Shown here: piece after piece, positions 53,035 through 61,958 of the stretch
Numbering within the stretch: the stretch's first letter is position 1
Layout of the letters: every line of letters begins with the position of its first letter
Source of the DNA: Nocardia arthritidis
GTDB lineage: Bacteria > Actinomycetota > Actinomycetes > Mycobacteriales > Mycobacteriaceae
Assembly: GCF_011801145.1 (NCBI RefSeq)
Contig: NZ_CP046172.1
Span: 8,370,001 to 8,434,000 of the forward strand
Length of the DNA stretch: 64,000 bases
Reading direction: 5' to 3'
Position numbers and translations under genes: made by a program
The notes under the pieces: generated by a model
The model's database searches: none
The model's input: the letters and a program-made list of their open reading frames with translations, nothing else
What the model was told of the DNA's origin: nothing

Positions 53035-54026
53035 TTCGCGTCCTTTTCGGTGACGATCTCCAGCGTGCGCACCAAAGTGCGTTGCGCCAGCGCGATTTTG
53101 AAGCGATTCATCGGATGGCCGGAATCCGCCGCGTCGAGTTCCGCGGCGGCGGCCGCCGCGAAGTTGTCCTTGGTGGCCCGCTTGCCGAGCAGCAGTTGTT
53201 CGGCGATATGGGCTCGCCACGGCTTGGTCGCGACACCGCCGAGACCGATCCGCACATTGCGCACGTACTCCCCGTCCAAGTCCAGTGCGACCGCGGCGGA
53301 AGCGCCCGCGAATTCATAGGATTCGCGATCGCGGGATTTCAGGTAGTGCGAATGCACCGCGTACGGCAGCGGCGGCACATCGATGCGGACGATCAGCTCA
53401 TCCGGGCCGATCGGATGTTCGAGATGCGGGGTATTGCCGGGCAAGAGGAAGAAGTCGTCGAACGCGATCGCCCGAGTTCCCTTGGGCCCCTGCACATGTA
53501 CCACCGCGTCGAGCGCGGTGAGCGGGATCGCGACATCGGAGGGGTGCATGGCGAAGCAGTGCTCGCTGGTGCCGAGCACGGCGTTGCCGCGGTGCAGGCC
53601 GTCCAGCACGCCGCAACCGCTGCCCGGATCGCGCTTGTTGCAGGCGAAGGCGGTCTCGCGGAAGCCGGGGCACCGCACCTTCTGCATGAGGTTCCCGCCC
53701 ATCGATGCCATATTGCGGATCTGCGCCGACGCACCCTTCCACAGCGCGATCGAGAGGAACGGAAACCGTTGCACCACAAGCGGATCGGCGGCCACTTTGC
53801 TCATCCGGACCAGCGCGCCGATGCGCAGCCCGCCGTCCGGGGTGTGCTCGAGACCGGTGAGCGGCAGCCGGTTGATGTCGACGACGTTATCCGGCCGCAT
53901 CGCGCCGATGCGCAGCATATCCACCAAAGTTGTTCCGCCGGCCAGGAATACGGTGTTGGGCCGAGCGGCCACCGCGGCGAGCGCTGCTTCGACGGTGTCC
54001 GCGCGGGCGAAGGTGATGGGCCTCAT
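53031..54026 (-). CDS. Molybdenum hydroxylase FAD subunit, PaoB type
   Basis: The 331-residue subunit has the FAD site FLAGGTTLVDML and ASMGGNLMQKVRCPGFRETAF. The cysteines in RCPGF, FACNKRDPGSGCGVLDG and the spacing match the extra [4Fe-4S] cluster loop of PaoB/YagS, a mark of the aldehyde oxidoreductase PaoABC type. Electrons would pass from Mo through [2Fe-2S] to FAD. It is coupled by 4-bp overlaps to both neighbours. Confidence 0.9.
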   Translation of the reverse strand: MRPITFARADTVEAALAAVAARPNTVFLAGGTTLVDMLRIGAMRPDNVVDINRLPLTGLEHTPDGGLRIGALVRMSKVAADPLVVQRFPFLSIALWKGASAQIRNMASMGGNLMQKVRCPGFRETAFACNKRDPGSGCGVLDGLHRGNAVLGTSEHCFAMHPSDVAIPLTALDAVVHVQGPKGTRAIAFDDFFLLPGNTPHLEHPIGPDELIVRIDVPPLPYAVHSHYLKSRDRESYEFAGASAAVALDLDGEYVRNVRIGLGGVATKPWRAHIAEQLLLGKRATKDNFAAAAAAELDAADSGHPMNRFKIALAQRTLVRTLEIVTEKDAK

Positions 54027-54556
54027 TTCGGGCCGCCCATTTTGTCGCGGGCGGACTTTATCGCGTCGCGAATGTTCTGATAGGCGGCACAGCGGCAGAT
54101 ATTGCCGCTCATCCATTCCGCGATTTCCGCATCGCTGCCGGTGTGCCCTTCCTCGATGCATTTGACCGCCGACATGATCTGCCCTGGAGTGCAGTAGCCG
54201 CACTGGAATCCGTCGTGTTCGATGAATGCCTGCTGCACCGGGTGCAATTCGTCCCCGTCGGCGACGCCCTCGATGGTGGTGATATCGCGGCCCTCCATGC
54301 TGAGCGCCAGGGACAGACAGGACAATTCCCGCTTTCCGTCCACCCAGACCGTGCAGGCCCCGCACGCACCCTGGTCGCAGCCCTTCTTGGTGCCGGTGAG
54401 GTGCAGGTATTCACGCAACGCGTCGAGCAGGCTCACCCGCGGTTCCAGCGCGACCGGGTAAACGTGACCGTTCACCCGCAATGTGGCCAATGTATAACCG
54501 GGACCGGCAAATTCGGGGGCCCGCAACTCGCTCATGGGTAGTTCGTCAATGGTCAT
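54023..54556 (-). CDS. Molybdenum hydroxylase [2Fe-2S] subunit, PaoA type
   Basis: The 177-residue protein has a ferredoxin-type cluster, CDQGACGACTV plus a later ELSCLS, and an all-helical cluster domain with QCGYCTPGQIMSAV and GNICRCAAY. It carries both [2Fe-2S] centres of the enzyme. The ATG at 54556 has AGGAGA about 10 bp upstream; a second ATG at 54577 has no clear site. Unlike PaoA, no twin-arginine signal is seen, so the enzyme is probably cytoplasmic. Confidence 0.9.
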   Translation of the reverse strand: MTIDELPMSELRAPEFAGPGYTLATLRVNGHVYPVALEPRVSLLDALREYLHLTGTKKGCDQGACGACTVWVDGKRELSCLSLALSMEGRDITTIEGVADGDELHPVQQAFIEHDGFQCGYCTPGQIMSAVKCIEEGHTGSDAEIAEWMSGNICRCAAYQNIRDAIKSARDKMGGPK

Positions 54557-54717
54557 CGACTCATATCTCCTGCTCATCGGCGTACACCGGACCAGATCAG
54601 CTCGAATGACGAAAGGCGAGGATCGACCTCACAAATATCCTAGCGATCTTCCAGCAAACGCGCAGAGCATCGGCAACCACCCCAAAAGGTTTGGCCGTCA
54701 ATCCCTCCGGGCCGGAA

Positions 54718-55629
54718 TCAGGCCGCGACCCGCGACGGGCGCAGCGTATTCATCGGCGGCCGATCCACCAGCGAGACCTCGGTGTGGTGTGCCGTGAACG
54801 CGTCACCGATCAGCGGGAACTGGGTGAGCGCCGCACCCGAGTCCTGTACCCCGCTGCGACCGAGCACGGTGCCGAGAATCTGACGGCTCATCACCCCGAG
54901 ATCGGCGAGCGGGCGGTTGCGGTGGGTGCGCACCCCCAGGTTGACCTGCCCGATGGCGGACAGGCCGAGCCGATCGAAGGTGTCGAGCAGCAGCCCGATC
55001 TCGACGCCGTAGCCGGGGGCGAAGGGCACCGAGGTGAGCAGTTCGCGGGTGCCCGCGTATTCACCGCCGAGCGGCTGCAGTACCTGCGAGAGCTCCGGGC
55101 GCAGCGCGGCGAGCAGCGGGCGCGCGACCAATTCGGTGACCCGGCCGCCGCCGTGCGCGTCCACCGCCGCGCCCTGCCGCAGCGGACGCCGGTAGTACGC
55201 CTTGACCAGCTGGATCTCGTCGACGGTGAGCAGCGGGCCGAGCAGTTTCGGCACGAAGGCCGGATCCGGATCGATCAGGTCGGAGTCGACGAAGGCGATC
55301 AGGTCGCCGCCGGTCACGGCCAGCGAGCGCCACAGCACCTCCCCCTTCCCCGGTACCGGATCGAGTTCGGGAACGGCCTGTTCCCGGCTGATCACCTCGG
55401 CGCCCGCGGCGCGCGCCCGCTCCGCGGTGGCGTCGGTGGAACCGGAATCGAGCACGATCAGCTCGTCCACCAGCGTGCCGAGCAGCGGCCGGATGCTGGC
55501 CACCACATCGCCGACGGTGCGTTCCTCGTTTAGCGCGGGCAGCACCACCGATACGGTGCGCCCGGCCTTGGCGGCGACGAGTTCGTCCACCGGCCAGGCG
55601 GGTGTGTCCCAGGTTTCGACGGATTTCAT
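54718..55629 (-). CDS. gpgS: Glucosyl-3-phosphoglycerate synthase
   Basis: The 303-residue GT81 glycosyltransferase joins NDP-glucose to 3-phosphoglycerate, the first step of methylglucose lipopolysaccharide synthesis. Family marks are VVLPALNEERTVGDVV, LIVLDSGSTDATAERA, the DxD-type FVDSDLIDPDP, and APGYGVEIGLLLDTF with NLGVRTHRNRPL. The ATG overlaps the folP2 stop by 4 bp. In mycobacteria the folP2-gpgS pair has the same order. Confidence 0.93.
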   Translation of the reverse strand: MKSVETWDTPAWPVDELVAAKAGRTVSVVLPALNEERTVGDVVASIRPLLGTLVDELIVLDSGSTDATAERARAAGAEVISREQAVPELDPVPGKGEVLWRSLAVTGGDLIAFVDSDLIDPDPAFVPKLLGPLLTVDEIQLVKAYYRRPLRQGAAVDAHGGGRVTELVARPLLAALRPELSQVLQPLGGEYAGTRELLTSVPFAPGYGVEIGLLLDTFDRLGLSAIGQVNLGVRTHRNRPLADLGVMSRQILGTVLGRSGVQDSGAALTQFPLIGDAFTAHHTEVSLVDRPPMNTLRPSRVAA

Positions 55630-56510
55630 ACCAGTCCTCGCAGGGTGCGTGCGGGTGGCCGGATGCCCTGGATGGCGGCGATCATATCCACCACCCGCCG
55701 GGTCGCGGCGACCTCGTGCACCCGGAACATGCGGGCGCCCGCGGCCGCCGACCATGCCGTTGCTGCCAATGTGCCCTCCAGGCGTTCGGAAAGTCCGACA
55801 CCAAGAGTCTCCCCGATGAAATCCTTGTTGCTCAGCGCCATCAACACCGGCCATCCGGTATTTACGAGAACGTCCACTCCCCGCAACAACGCGAGCCCGT
55901 GATAAGTGTTCTTGCCGAAATCATGGGTCGGATCGATCAGAATCGAATCCGCGCGCACCCCGGCCGCCGCGGCGTTCTCGGCGGCGCGCGTCAGTGTTTC
56001 GGTCACCTCGGTCAGCACATCGGCATAGCGCACCCGGTGCGGGCGGGTGCGCGGGATCGCGCCACCGGTGTGGCTGCACACGATGCCGACGCCGCGGTCG
56101 GCGGCCACTCGGACCAGGTCAGGATCCGCGCCCGCCCAGGTGTCGTTGATCAGGTCCGCGCCCGCGTCCACCGCGGTCTCGGCCACCTCGGCACGCCAGG
56201 TATCGATGCTGATGAGCAGGTCCGGATATTTCTCCCGAATGGCCGCGACGAACGGGATCACCCGCCGCGACTCCTCCGCCGCGTCGACGACGGCGCCCGG
56301 GCCTGCCTTCACGCCGCCGATATCCACCAGGTCTGCGCCCTCGTCCACCGCGCGGGCCACCGCGTCCATGGCGGCGGCGTCGGTGAAGGTGGCCCCCCTG
56401 TCGTAGAACGAATCCGGGGTGCGGTTGACGATCGCCATCACCAGCGCCCGGTCGGTCGCCACCGGCTTGCCGCAGAGGGTCGGGCGCGGCGCATCGGTGG
56501 AGCTGAACAT
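55626..56510 (-). CDS. folP2: Dihydropteroate-synthase-like protein FolP2
   Basis: The 294-residue TIM-barrel protein is the DHPS paralogue found next to gpgS in Mycobacteriales. It keeps VMAIVNRTPDSFYDRG, DLVDIGGVKAGPG, ISIDTWRAEVAE and DPTHDFGK. In M. leprae and M. tuberculosis the paralogue is reported to lack normal DHPS activity, so folate synthesis is not assured. The ATG is 7 nt from a TACAGT box on the minus strand. Confidence 0.88.
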   Translation of the reverse strand: MFSSTDAPRPTLCGKPVATDRALVMAIVNRTPDSFYDRGATFTDAAAMDAVARAVDEGADLVDIGGVKAGPGAVVDAAEESRRVIPFVAAIREKYPDLLISIDTWRAEVAETAVDAGADLINDTWAGADPDLVRVAADRGVGIVCSHTGGAIPRTRPHRVRYADVLTEVTETLTRAAENAAAAGVRADSILIDPTHDFGKNTYHGLALLRGVDVLVNTGWPVLMALSNKDFIGETLGVGLSERLEGTLAATAWSAAAGARMFRVHEVAATRRVVDMIAAIQGIRPPARTLRGLV

Positions 56511-56517
56511 GATCTCG

Positions 56518-56523
56518 ACTGTA
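56518..56523 (-). promoter_or_regulatory. Leaderless -10 box of folP2 (TACAGT)
   Basis: On the minus strand TACAGT ends 7 nt before the ATG at 56510. Confidence 0.5.
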
Positions 56524-56552
56524 CTGGTGCGCCCGCGAGCCGAATCCCGGTA

Positions 56553-58322
56553 CTAGTTCTTGGGAGCGCGGCCCGCGGCGACGTCACCGGCGTAATCGTC
56601 GTAGGCGGGGACGTAGCCCTCGGCCCGCCCGGCCAGCACGTACAGCGCGCTCGCGGGATCGGGCTGATAACCCTGTTTACGCAGTTCGACCTTGCGACTC
56701 TTGAAGGTCGATGTCTGTTCGAGTTCGGCGACGACGCGAACGAACAGCGGAACCGCGTAACCCGGCAGCTGCTCGAACGCCGCCTTCGCCAGGGCGCGAC
56801 CGTCGAATTCGACGCCGGGGCGCAACGTCACCGCCGCCATTCCGGCCTTACCGTCGGCGCCCGGTATATCGACGCCGAACACCACGGCCTGCTCGATCTC
56901 GGGCGCCTCGCACAACGCGGCCTCGACCTCGGTGGTCGCCACGTTCTCCCCCTTCCAGCGGAAGGTGTCGCCGAGCCGATCGACGAAGGCGATGTGATGC
57001 CAGCCCTGGTCGCGCACCAGATCGCCGGTGTCGAACCACACATCCCCATCGGTGAAGCCGTCGCGGACGAGCTTCGCCTCCGAGGCGGCCTTATCGGTGT
57101 AGCCGTCGAACGGTGAGCGCTCGGTCACCTTGGACAGCAGCAGCCCGACGCCACCCGTGCGCACCCGGCGCAGCCGTCCGTTCGCATCCCGGCGGGCTCG
57201 GCCGGTCGCGTCGTCGTATTCGACGATGGCGTACGGCAGCGGACCGAAGCCCGCGGTGCGGTCCACCCCGAACGCGTTGATGAAGGCGACATTCCCTTCG
57301 CTCGCCCCGTAGAACTCGACGATCCGGTCGATGCCGAAACGCTGTTTGAATTCGTCCCACAGCTCCGGGCGCAAACCGTTGCCGACGCACAACCTGACCC
57401 GATGCCGCCGGTCGGTCGGCTTGGGCGGCTGGTTCAGCAGATACCGGCACAATTCGCCGATATAGATGAAGCCGGTGGCCTCCTCGCGAATCACCTCGTC
57501 CCAGAACCGCGACGCCGAGAACTGGCGGCCCAGGGCGAAGGTGGCGCCCGAGGACAGCACCGACGACAGCGCGACGGTGAGCGCGTTGTTGTGGTACAGC
57601 GGCAGGCAGCTGTAGAGAATGTCGTTGCCGCGCAAGCGGACTCCGAGCCCGCCGAGCCCGGCCATGCTCTTGGTCCAGCGCTGGTGGGTCATCACGCTGG
57701 CCTTCGGCAGGCCGGTGGTGCCGGAGGTGAAGATGAGGAAGGCGCGCTCACCGGCGGTGACCTGCGCGCACACCGCCGGATCGGTATCGTCGGCATCCTT
57801 TGCCGCACTTCGCAATTGCTCGGAGAACAGGATGTTCGCCGGCGGTTCGGCCAGCGAGTCCAGCGCCTCGGCGCACTCCTCGCCCACCACGTTGAGCACG
57901 CTGTTCAGCAGGCCGAAGCTGTGCGCGAGCACCTGATCGCGCTGATGGTGGTTGAGCAGGCCCACCGTCGCGCCTAGTTTCACCGTCGCCAGCACGAGCA
58001 GCAGCGTCTCCGGGCGGTTCGTCATCAGCACGCCGACCACGTCGCCGCGCGAGACACCGTGCCCGGCAAGCACATTCGCGTACCGGTTGACCTCGGCATT
58101 GGCCTCGCCGTATGTGTAGGCGCGCCCTTCGAACCGCAGGAAGGTCCGGTTCGGGTGGCGGTGCGCGTTGCGCTGGAAGTACAGGCCGACCGATGCCCGG
58201 TCGCCGGATCGCACCAGCAGGCCGAGGGCGCTGCGCGCCATACTCGGTGCGTCGAAGGCCATTCCGGGCAACTGCCGGACCAGGTCGAAGAGGCTCACCG
58301 TCGAGCGGGCTTCGGTGTTCAC
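56553..58322 (-). CDS. fadD6: Very-long-chain acyl-CoA synthetase, FadD6 type
   Basis: The 589-residue enzyme activates fatty acids to acyl-CoA through an acyl-AMP. Motifs are [63 protein letters not shown] and STFKSRKVELRKQGY. The N-terminal part matches FATP/FadD6. GTG at 58322 follows TAGGAG. It is transcribed in the same direction as gpgS-folP2 but has its own short gap of about 40 bp. Confidence 0.9.
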   Translation of the reverse strand: MNTEARSTVSLFDLVRQLPGMAFDAPSMARSALGLLVRSGDRASVGLYFQRNAHRHPNRTFLRFEGRAYTYGEANAEVNRYANVLAGHGVSRGDVVGVLMTNRPETLLLVLATVKLGATVGLLNHHQRDQVLAHSFGLLNSVLNVVGEECAEALDSLAEPPANILFSEQLRSAAKDADDTDPAVCAQVTAGERAFLIFTSGTTGLPKASVMTHQRWTKSMAGLGGLGVRLRGNDILYSCLPLYHNNALTVALSSVLSSGATFALGRQFSASRFWDEVIREEATGFIYIGELCRYLLNQPPKPTDRRHRVRLCVGNGLRPELWDEFKQRFGIDRIVEFYGASEGNVAFINAFGVDRTAGFGPLPYAIVEYDDATGRARRDANGRLRRVRTGGVGLLLSKVTERSPFDGYTDKAASEAKLVRDGFTDGDVWFDTGDLVRDQGWHHIAFVDRLGDTFRWKGENVATTEVEAALCEAPEIEQAVVFGVDIPGADGKAGMAAVTLRPGVEFDGRALAKAAFEQLPGYAVPLFVRVVAELEQTSTFKSRKVELRKQGYQPDPASALYVLAGRAEGYVPAYDDYAGDVAAGRAPKN

Positions 58323-58398
58323 GCGCAGATCTCCTATCCGCCACCGGTTTACTGTGACAGCCGGCCAGGGTGGTACCGACGGTACCGGAATTCCGCGG

Positions 58399-58950
58399 CT
58401 ACGCCCCCGGTTTCAGCGCCTCGAAGGCCGCGGCGATATCGCCGACGACCGTGATCCGGTCCAGCTGCGCCTGCGGGACGACCTTGCGGTCGCGCAGTTC
58501 GCCCAGCCAGGCGAACAATCCACCGAAGAAACCATTGTGATCGAGCACCACCACCGGCTTGTCGTGTTCACCGAGATACCCGCCGGTCCAGGTTTCGAAC
58601 AACTCCTCCAGCGTGCCGATGCCGCCGGGCAGCGTGAGGAATGCGTCGGAACGCTGCTCCATGAGCAGTTTTCGCTCGCGCATGGTGTCGGTGACCAGCA
58701 GCTCGTCGGCGTCGACGTCGGCGACCTCCTTGTGCACCAGATGTTTCGGGATGACCCCGACGGTGTGCCCGCCGCCGGCCCGCGTCGCGGTGGCGACCGC
58801 GCCCATCATCGAGACGTGTCCGCCGCCGGAGACCAATTGCCAACCGCGCCTGGCGATTTCGGTACCGACCTTGGCGGCCAGCGCGAGCTGCGCCTGGTCG
58901 GTCGTGCTCGACGAGCAGTAGACACACACCGAATAGGGATCGCTCACCAT
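58399..58950 (-). CDS. LOG-family (TIGR00730) protein, Rv1205 type
   Basis: The 183-residue protein has LVSGGGHVSMMG, MRERKLLMEQRSDAFLTLPGGIGTLEELFETWT, the MRxRK and PGGxGTxxE signatures of LOG proteins. Rv1205 is reported to be a cytokinin-type nucleoside 5'-monophosphate phosphoribohydrolase regulated by the proteasome. It overlaps the upstream LOG gene by 7 bp. Confidence 0.88.
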   Translation of the reverse strand: MVSDPYSVCVYCSSSTTDQAQLALAAKVGTEIARRGWQLVSGGGHVSMMGAVATATRAGGGHTVGVIPKHLVHKEVADVDADELLVTDTMRERKLLMEQRSDAFLTLPGGIGTLEELFETWTGGYLGEHDKPVVVLDHNGFFGGLFAWLGELRDRKVVPQAQLDRITVVGDIAAAFEALKPGA

Positions 58951-59753
58951 TCATCCTCCGTACCTAGTGCGTCGGGTGCGGCGCCCGCTTCGGCCGCACC
59001 CAACACGATCTGCACAATCTCGTCGACGCTGTCCGTCACATGCAGCAGCCCCAGATCCCCGGGCGCGATCTTGCCGGAGCCGCCGAGCGAATCGCGCAGC
59101 CAATCGACAAGTCCGGCCCAGTATTTCGTGCCGAACAGGATGATCGGGAAGCGCGTGATCTTGCGCGTCTGCACCAGCGTCAACGCCTCGAACAATTCGT
59201 CGAGGGTGCCGAATCCGCCGGGGAGACAGACGAATGCCTGCGAATACTTCACGAACATGGTCTTGCGGGCGAAGAAGTAGCGGAAGTTGATGCCCAGATC
59301 GACCCACTCGTTGAGGCTCTGCTCGAACGGCAGCTCGATGCCGAGACCGATCGAATAGCCGCCCGCCTCGCTCGCGCCGCGGTTCACCGCCTCCATCGCG
59401 CCGGGCCCGCCGCCGGTGATCACCGCGAATCCGGCCCGCGCCAGCGCGGCGCCGATCGCCATGCCCGCGTGATATTCGGGATGATCCACCGTGGTCCGCG
59501 CCGAACCGAAGACCGCGACCGCGCGCGGCACCTCCGCGAGCGCGCCGAAGCCCTCGACGAATTCGGCCTGGATGCGCAGCACCCGCCACGGATCGGTGTG
59601 CACCCAATCGCTCGGGCCGTGCTTGTCGAGCAGATTCTGATCCGAGGTGCCGAGCCCTTCCTTGCGTTCGCGGCGGAACATGATCGGGCCGCGGAACTTG
59701 GGGGTGGATTTCGGCGCGCTGGCAACCTCGTGGTCGGCGGCATCGGTGGACAT
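58944..59753 (-). CDS. Second LOG-family (TIGR00730) protein
   Basis: The 269-residue protein has VITGGGPGAMEAVNRGA, VKYSQAFVCLPGGFGTLDELFEALTLVQTRK and a longer N-terminus than the other LOG gene. The signature is the same, PGGxGTxxE, and the nucleotide 5'-monophosphate nucleosidase activity is likely but its substrate may differ. Two LOG genes in tandem are typical of the region in Mycobacteriales. The ATG is 6 nt from a TAGCGT box. Confidence 0.85.
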   Translation of the reverse strand: MSTDAADHEVASAPKSTPKFRGPIMFRRERKEGLGTSDQNLLDKHGPSDWVHTDPWRVLRIQAEFVEGFGALAEVPRAVAVFGSARTTVDHPEYHAGMAIGAALARAGFAVITGGGPGAMEAVNRGASEAGGYSIGLGIELPFEQSLNEWVDLGINFRYFFARKTMFVKYSQAFVCLPGGFGTLDELFEALTLVQTRKITRFPIILFGTKYWAGLVDWLRDSLGGSGKIAPGDLGLLHVTDSVDEIVQIVLGAAEAGAAPDALGTEDEW

Positions 59754-59759
59754 GTCACC

Positions 59760-59765
59760 ACGCTA
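59760..59765 (-). promoter_or_regulatory. Leaderless -10 box of the second LOG gene (TAGCGT)
   Basis: On the minus strand TAGCGT ends 6 nt before the ATG at 59753. Confidence 0.45.
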
Positions 59766-59826
59766 CCGGTCAGCGCCCGCCCGTCAGCGGGTGGACGGGA
59801 GAAGTCATCGGACGTTCAAGCGCCCG

Positions 59827-59857
59827 GCTCGTCACCGATACGCGATGGTGACCGAGC
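59827..59857 (-). terminator. Hairpin downstream of dapE
   Basis: GCTCGTCACC (59827-59836) pairs with GGTGACCGAGC (59847-59857) with one bulged base. It lies 6 bp after the dapE stop on the minus strand and separates dapE from the LOG pair. Confidence 0.5.
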
Positions 59858-59863
59858 GGTCTG

Positions 59864-60967
59864 TCACGGTTGTGAACCGGTCAAATAGCTGCGCAGTATC
59901 GCGGTGACCGCGGTGATCTGGGTGACCGGGACGTGCTCGTCCCGCTTGTGCGCGAGGTTCGGATCGCCGGGCCCGAAGTTCACCGCGGGTATGCCGCGGG
60001 CCGCGAAACGCGAGACGTCGGTCCAGCCGTATTTGGCGCGCACCCCGCCGCCGCCGTGCCGGTGCACCGAGGCGATCAGGTCCTTGGCCGCCGGGGCGGT
60101 GAGACCGGGCAGCGCGCCGGGCGCGGCGTCGGTGACCGCGAAATCCAGTTCCAGACCGGCGAATACCTCACGCACGTGCTCGGTGGCCTGTTGGACGGTG
60201 CGATCGGGTGCGAAGCGGAAATTGACGTCCACCTCGGCGGCATCGGGCACCACATTGCCCGCGACACCGCCGCACACCCGCACCGCGGACAGACCTTCCC
60301 GGTAGACGCAGCCGTCGATGTCGACCTCGCGCCCCCGATAGTCGGCAAGCCGCTGCAAGATGGGTGCGAGCCGGTGAATCGCGTTGTCGCCCAACCAGGC
60401 TCGCGCCGAATGCGACCGGATGCCCGCGGTGGCGAGCCGGGCCCGCATGGTGCCCTGGCAGCCCGCCTCGACCCAGCCGCCCGACGGTTCGCCGAGGATC
60501 GCCAGATCGCCCGCGAGCCATTCGGGCAGTTCGCGCTCGATATGGCCGAGCCCGTTGAACTCCGCGGCGAGCTCCTCGCAGTCGTAGAAGATCAGCGTCA
60601 GGTCGTGCACCGGCTCGGCGACTGTCGCGGCCAGATGCAGGAAAACGGCGTCCCCGGATTTCATGTCGACGCTGCCGCAGCCGTAGAGCACGCGCTGCCC
60701 GGCGTCGTCGGTGGCGAAACGGCCGGGCACATTGTCGGCGATCGGGACGGTGTCCAGGTGACCGGCCAGCACCACCCTGGTCGGCAGGCCGCGATTCGTG
60801 CGCGCCAACACCACATTGCCGTGCCGCAGCACCTCGAATCCGGTGGTCTGTTCGCGCAGCGCACGCTCGACGAGGGTGACGATGCGGTCCTCGTCACGGG
60901 AGACGCTCGCGATATCGACGAGGGCGGCGGTCAGGTCGATCGGGTCGGCGTGCAGATCCAGGGTCAC
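59864..60967 (-). CDS. dapE: Succinyl-diaminopimelate desuccinylase
   Basis: The 367-residue zinc peptidase-fold enzyme hydrolyses N-succinyl-LL-diaminopimelate in lysine and peptidoglycan precursor synthesis. It has [37 protein letters not shown] and [11 protein letters not shown], with the metal ligands of the M20 family. The GTG at 60967 is 7 nt from a -10 box; the longer open frame up to 61246 runs through dapD. dapD, which supplies the succinylated pathway, is divergent with a 34-bp gap. Confidence 0.93.
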   Translation of the reverse strand: MTLDLHADPIDLTAALVDIASVSRDEDRIVTLVERALREQTTGFEVLRHGNVVLARTNRGLPTRVVLAGHLDTVPIADNVPGRFATDDAGQRVLYGCGSVDMKSGDAVFLHLAATVAEPVHDLTLIFYDCEELAAEFNGLGHIERELPEWLAGDLAILGEPSGGWVEAGCQGTMRARLATAGIRSHSARAWLGDNAIHRLAPILQRLADYRGREVDIDGCVYREGLSAVRVCGGVAGNVVPDAAEVDVNFRFAPDRTVQQATEHVREVFAGLELDFAVTDAAPGALPGLTAPAAKDLIASVHRHGGGGVRAKYGWTDVSRFAARGIPAVNFGPGDPNLAHKRDEHVPVTQITAVTAILRSYLTGSQP

Positions 60968-60974
60968 ACGGATC

Positions 60975-60993
60975 AGCCTACGGTGAGTAACCT
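60975..60993. promoter_or_regulatory. Back-to-back -10 boxes of dapE and dapD
   Basis: TAGGCT on the minus strand (60975-60980) is 7 nt from the dapE GTG, and TAACCT on the plus strand (60988-60993) is 8 nt from the dapD GTG. The two are only 7 bp apart, so the promoters must overlap and compete. Confidence 0.5.
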
Positions 60994-61001
60994 GTCTGGA
61001 C

Positions 61002-61958
61002 GTGAGTACACAGGGAGCAGCAGCGGTCGGCCTCGCCACCATCACGGCCAACGGAACCATCCTCGACACCTGGTACCCGTACCCGGAGTTGGGCGAATTC
61101 GGTGAGTCGTGCAGCAAGCGGCTGGATCCCGCCGACGTCGAATACGCCAAATTCGCCGAGCTGGCCGGCCCGGACGAGGCCCGGCGGGTGGAGGTGGTCG
61201 TCGTGCGCACCACCATCGCCGACCTGTCCGCCGCGCCGGTCGACACTCACGACGTCTACCTGCGCCTGCACCTGCTCTCGCACCGACTGATCCGGCCGCA
61301 CGGCGCGAACCTGGACGGCATCTTCGGCCTGCTCGCCAATGTGGTGTGGACCAACCACGGTCCGTGCTCGCTGGAGGAATTCGAACTCACCCGGCTGAAG
61401 CTGCGCGCCCGCGGCCCGGTCACCGTGTACGGCATCGACAAATTCCCGCGTCTGGTGGATTACGTGGTGCCCGCGGGCGTCCGGATCGCCGACGCCGACC
61501 GGGTGCGGCTCGGCGCGCACCTGGCCGCGGGCACCACCGTGATGCACGAGGGTTTCGTCAACTTCAACGCGGGCACGCTCGGCGCATCGATGGTCGAGGG
61601 CCGCATCTCGCAGGGCGTGCTGGTGGGCGACGGCTCCGATATCGGCGGCGGCGCATCGATCATGGGCACCCTGTCCGGCGGCGGTAAGCAGGTCATCTCG
61701 ATCGGTGAGCGCTCGCTGCTCGGCGCGAACGCCGGGCTCGGCATCTCGCTCGGCAACGATTGCATCGTCGAGGCGGGCCTGTATCTCACCGCGGGCACCA
61801 AGGTCGCCACCCCCGACGGCACCGTCGTCAAGGCCGCCGAGCTGAGCGGGCGCGACAATCTGCTGTTCCGCCGCAATTCGCAGTCCGGCGCGGTGGAGGT
61901 GGTGCCGCGCAAGGGCACCGGCATCGAACTCAACGCCGCACTACACGCCAACGACTAG
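61002..61958 (+). CDS. dapD: Tetrahydrodipicolinate N-succinyltransferase
   Basis: The 318-residue protein is the actinobacterial DapD. It has an N-terminal alpha/beta domain and a left-handed beta-helix with hexapeptide repeats, for example [34 protein letters not shown] and [16 protein letters not shown]. It transfers succinyl from succinyl-CoA to tetrahydrodipicolinate. It is divergent from dapE, the next succinylated-branch enzyme in this window, and overlaps the convergent fadD36 by 4 bp. Confidence 0.93.
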   Translation: MSTQGAAAVGLATITANGTILDTWYPYPELGEFGESCSKRLDPADVEYAKFAELAGPDEARRVEVVVVRTTIADLSAAPVDTHDVYLRLHLLSHRLIRPHGANLDGIFGLLANVVWTNHGPCSLEEFELTRLKLRARGPVTVYGIDKFPRLVDYVVPAGVRIADADRVRLGAHLAAGTTVMHEGFVNFNAGTLGASMVEGRISQGVLVGDGSDIGGGASIMGTLSGGGKQVISIGERSLLGANAGLGISLGNDCIVEAGLYLTAGTKVATPDGTVVKAAELSGRDNLLFRRNSQSGAVEVVPRKGTGIELNAALHAND

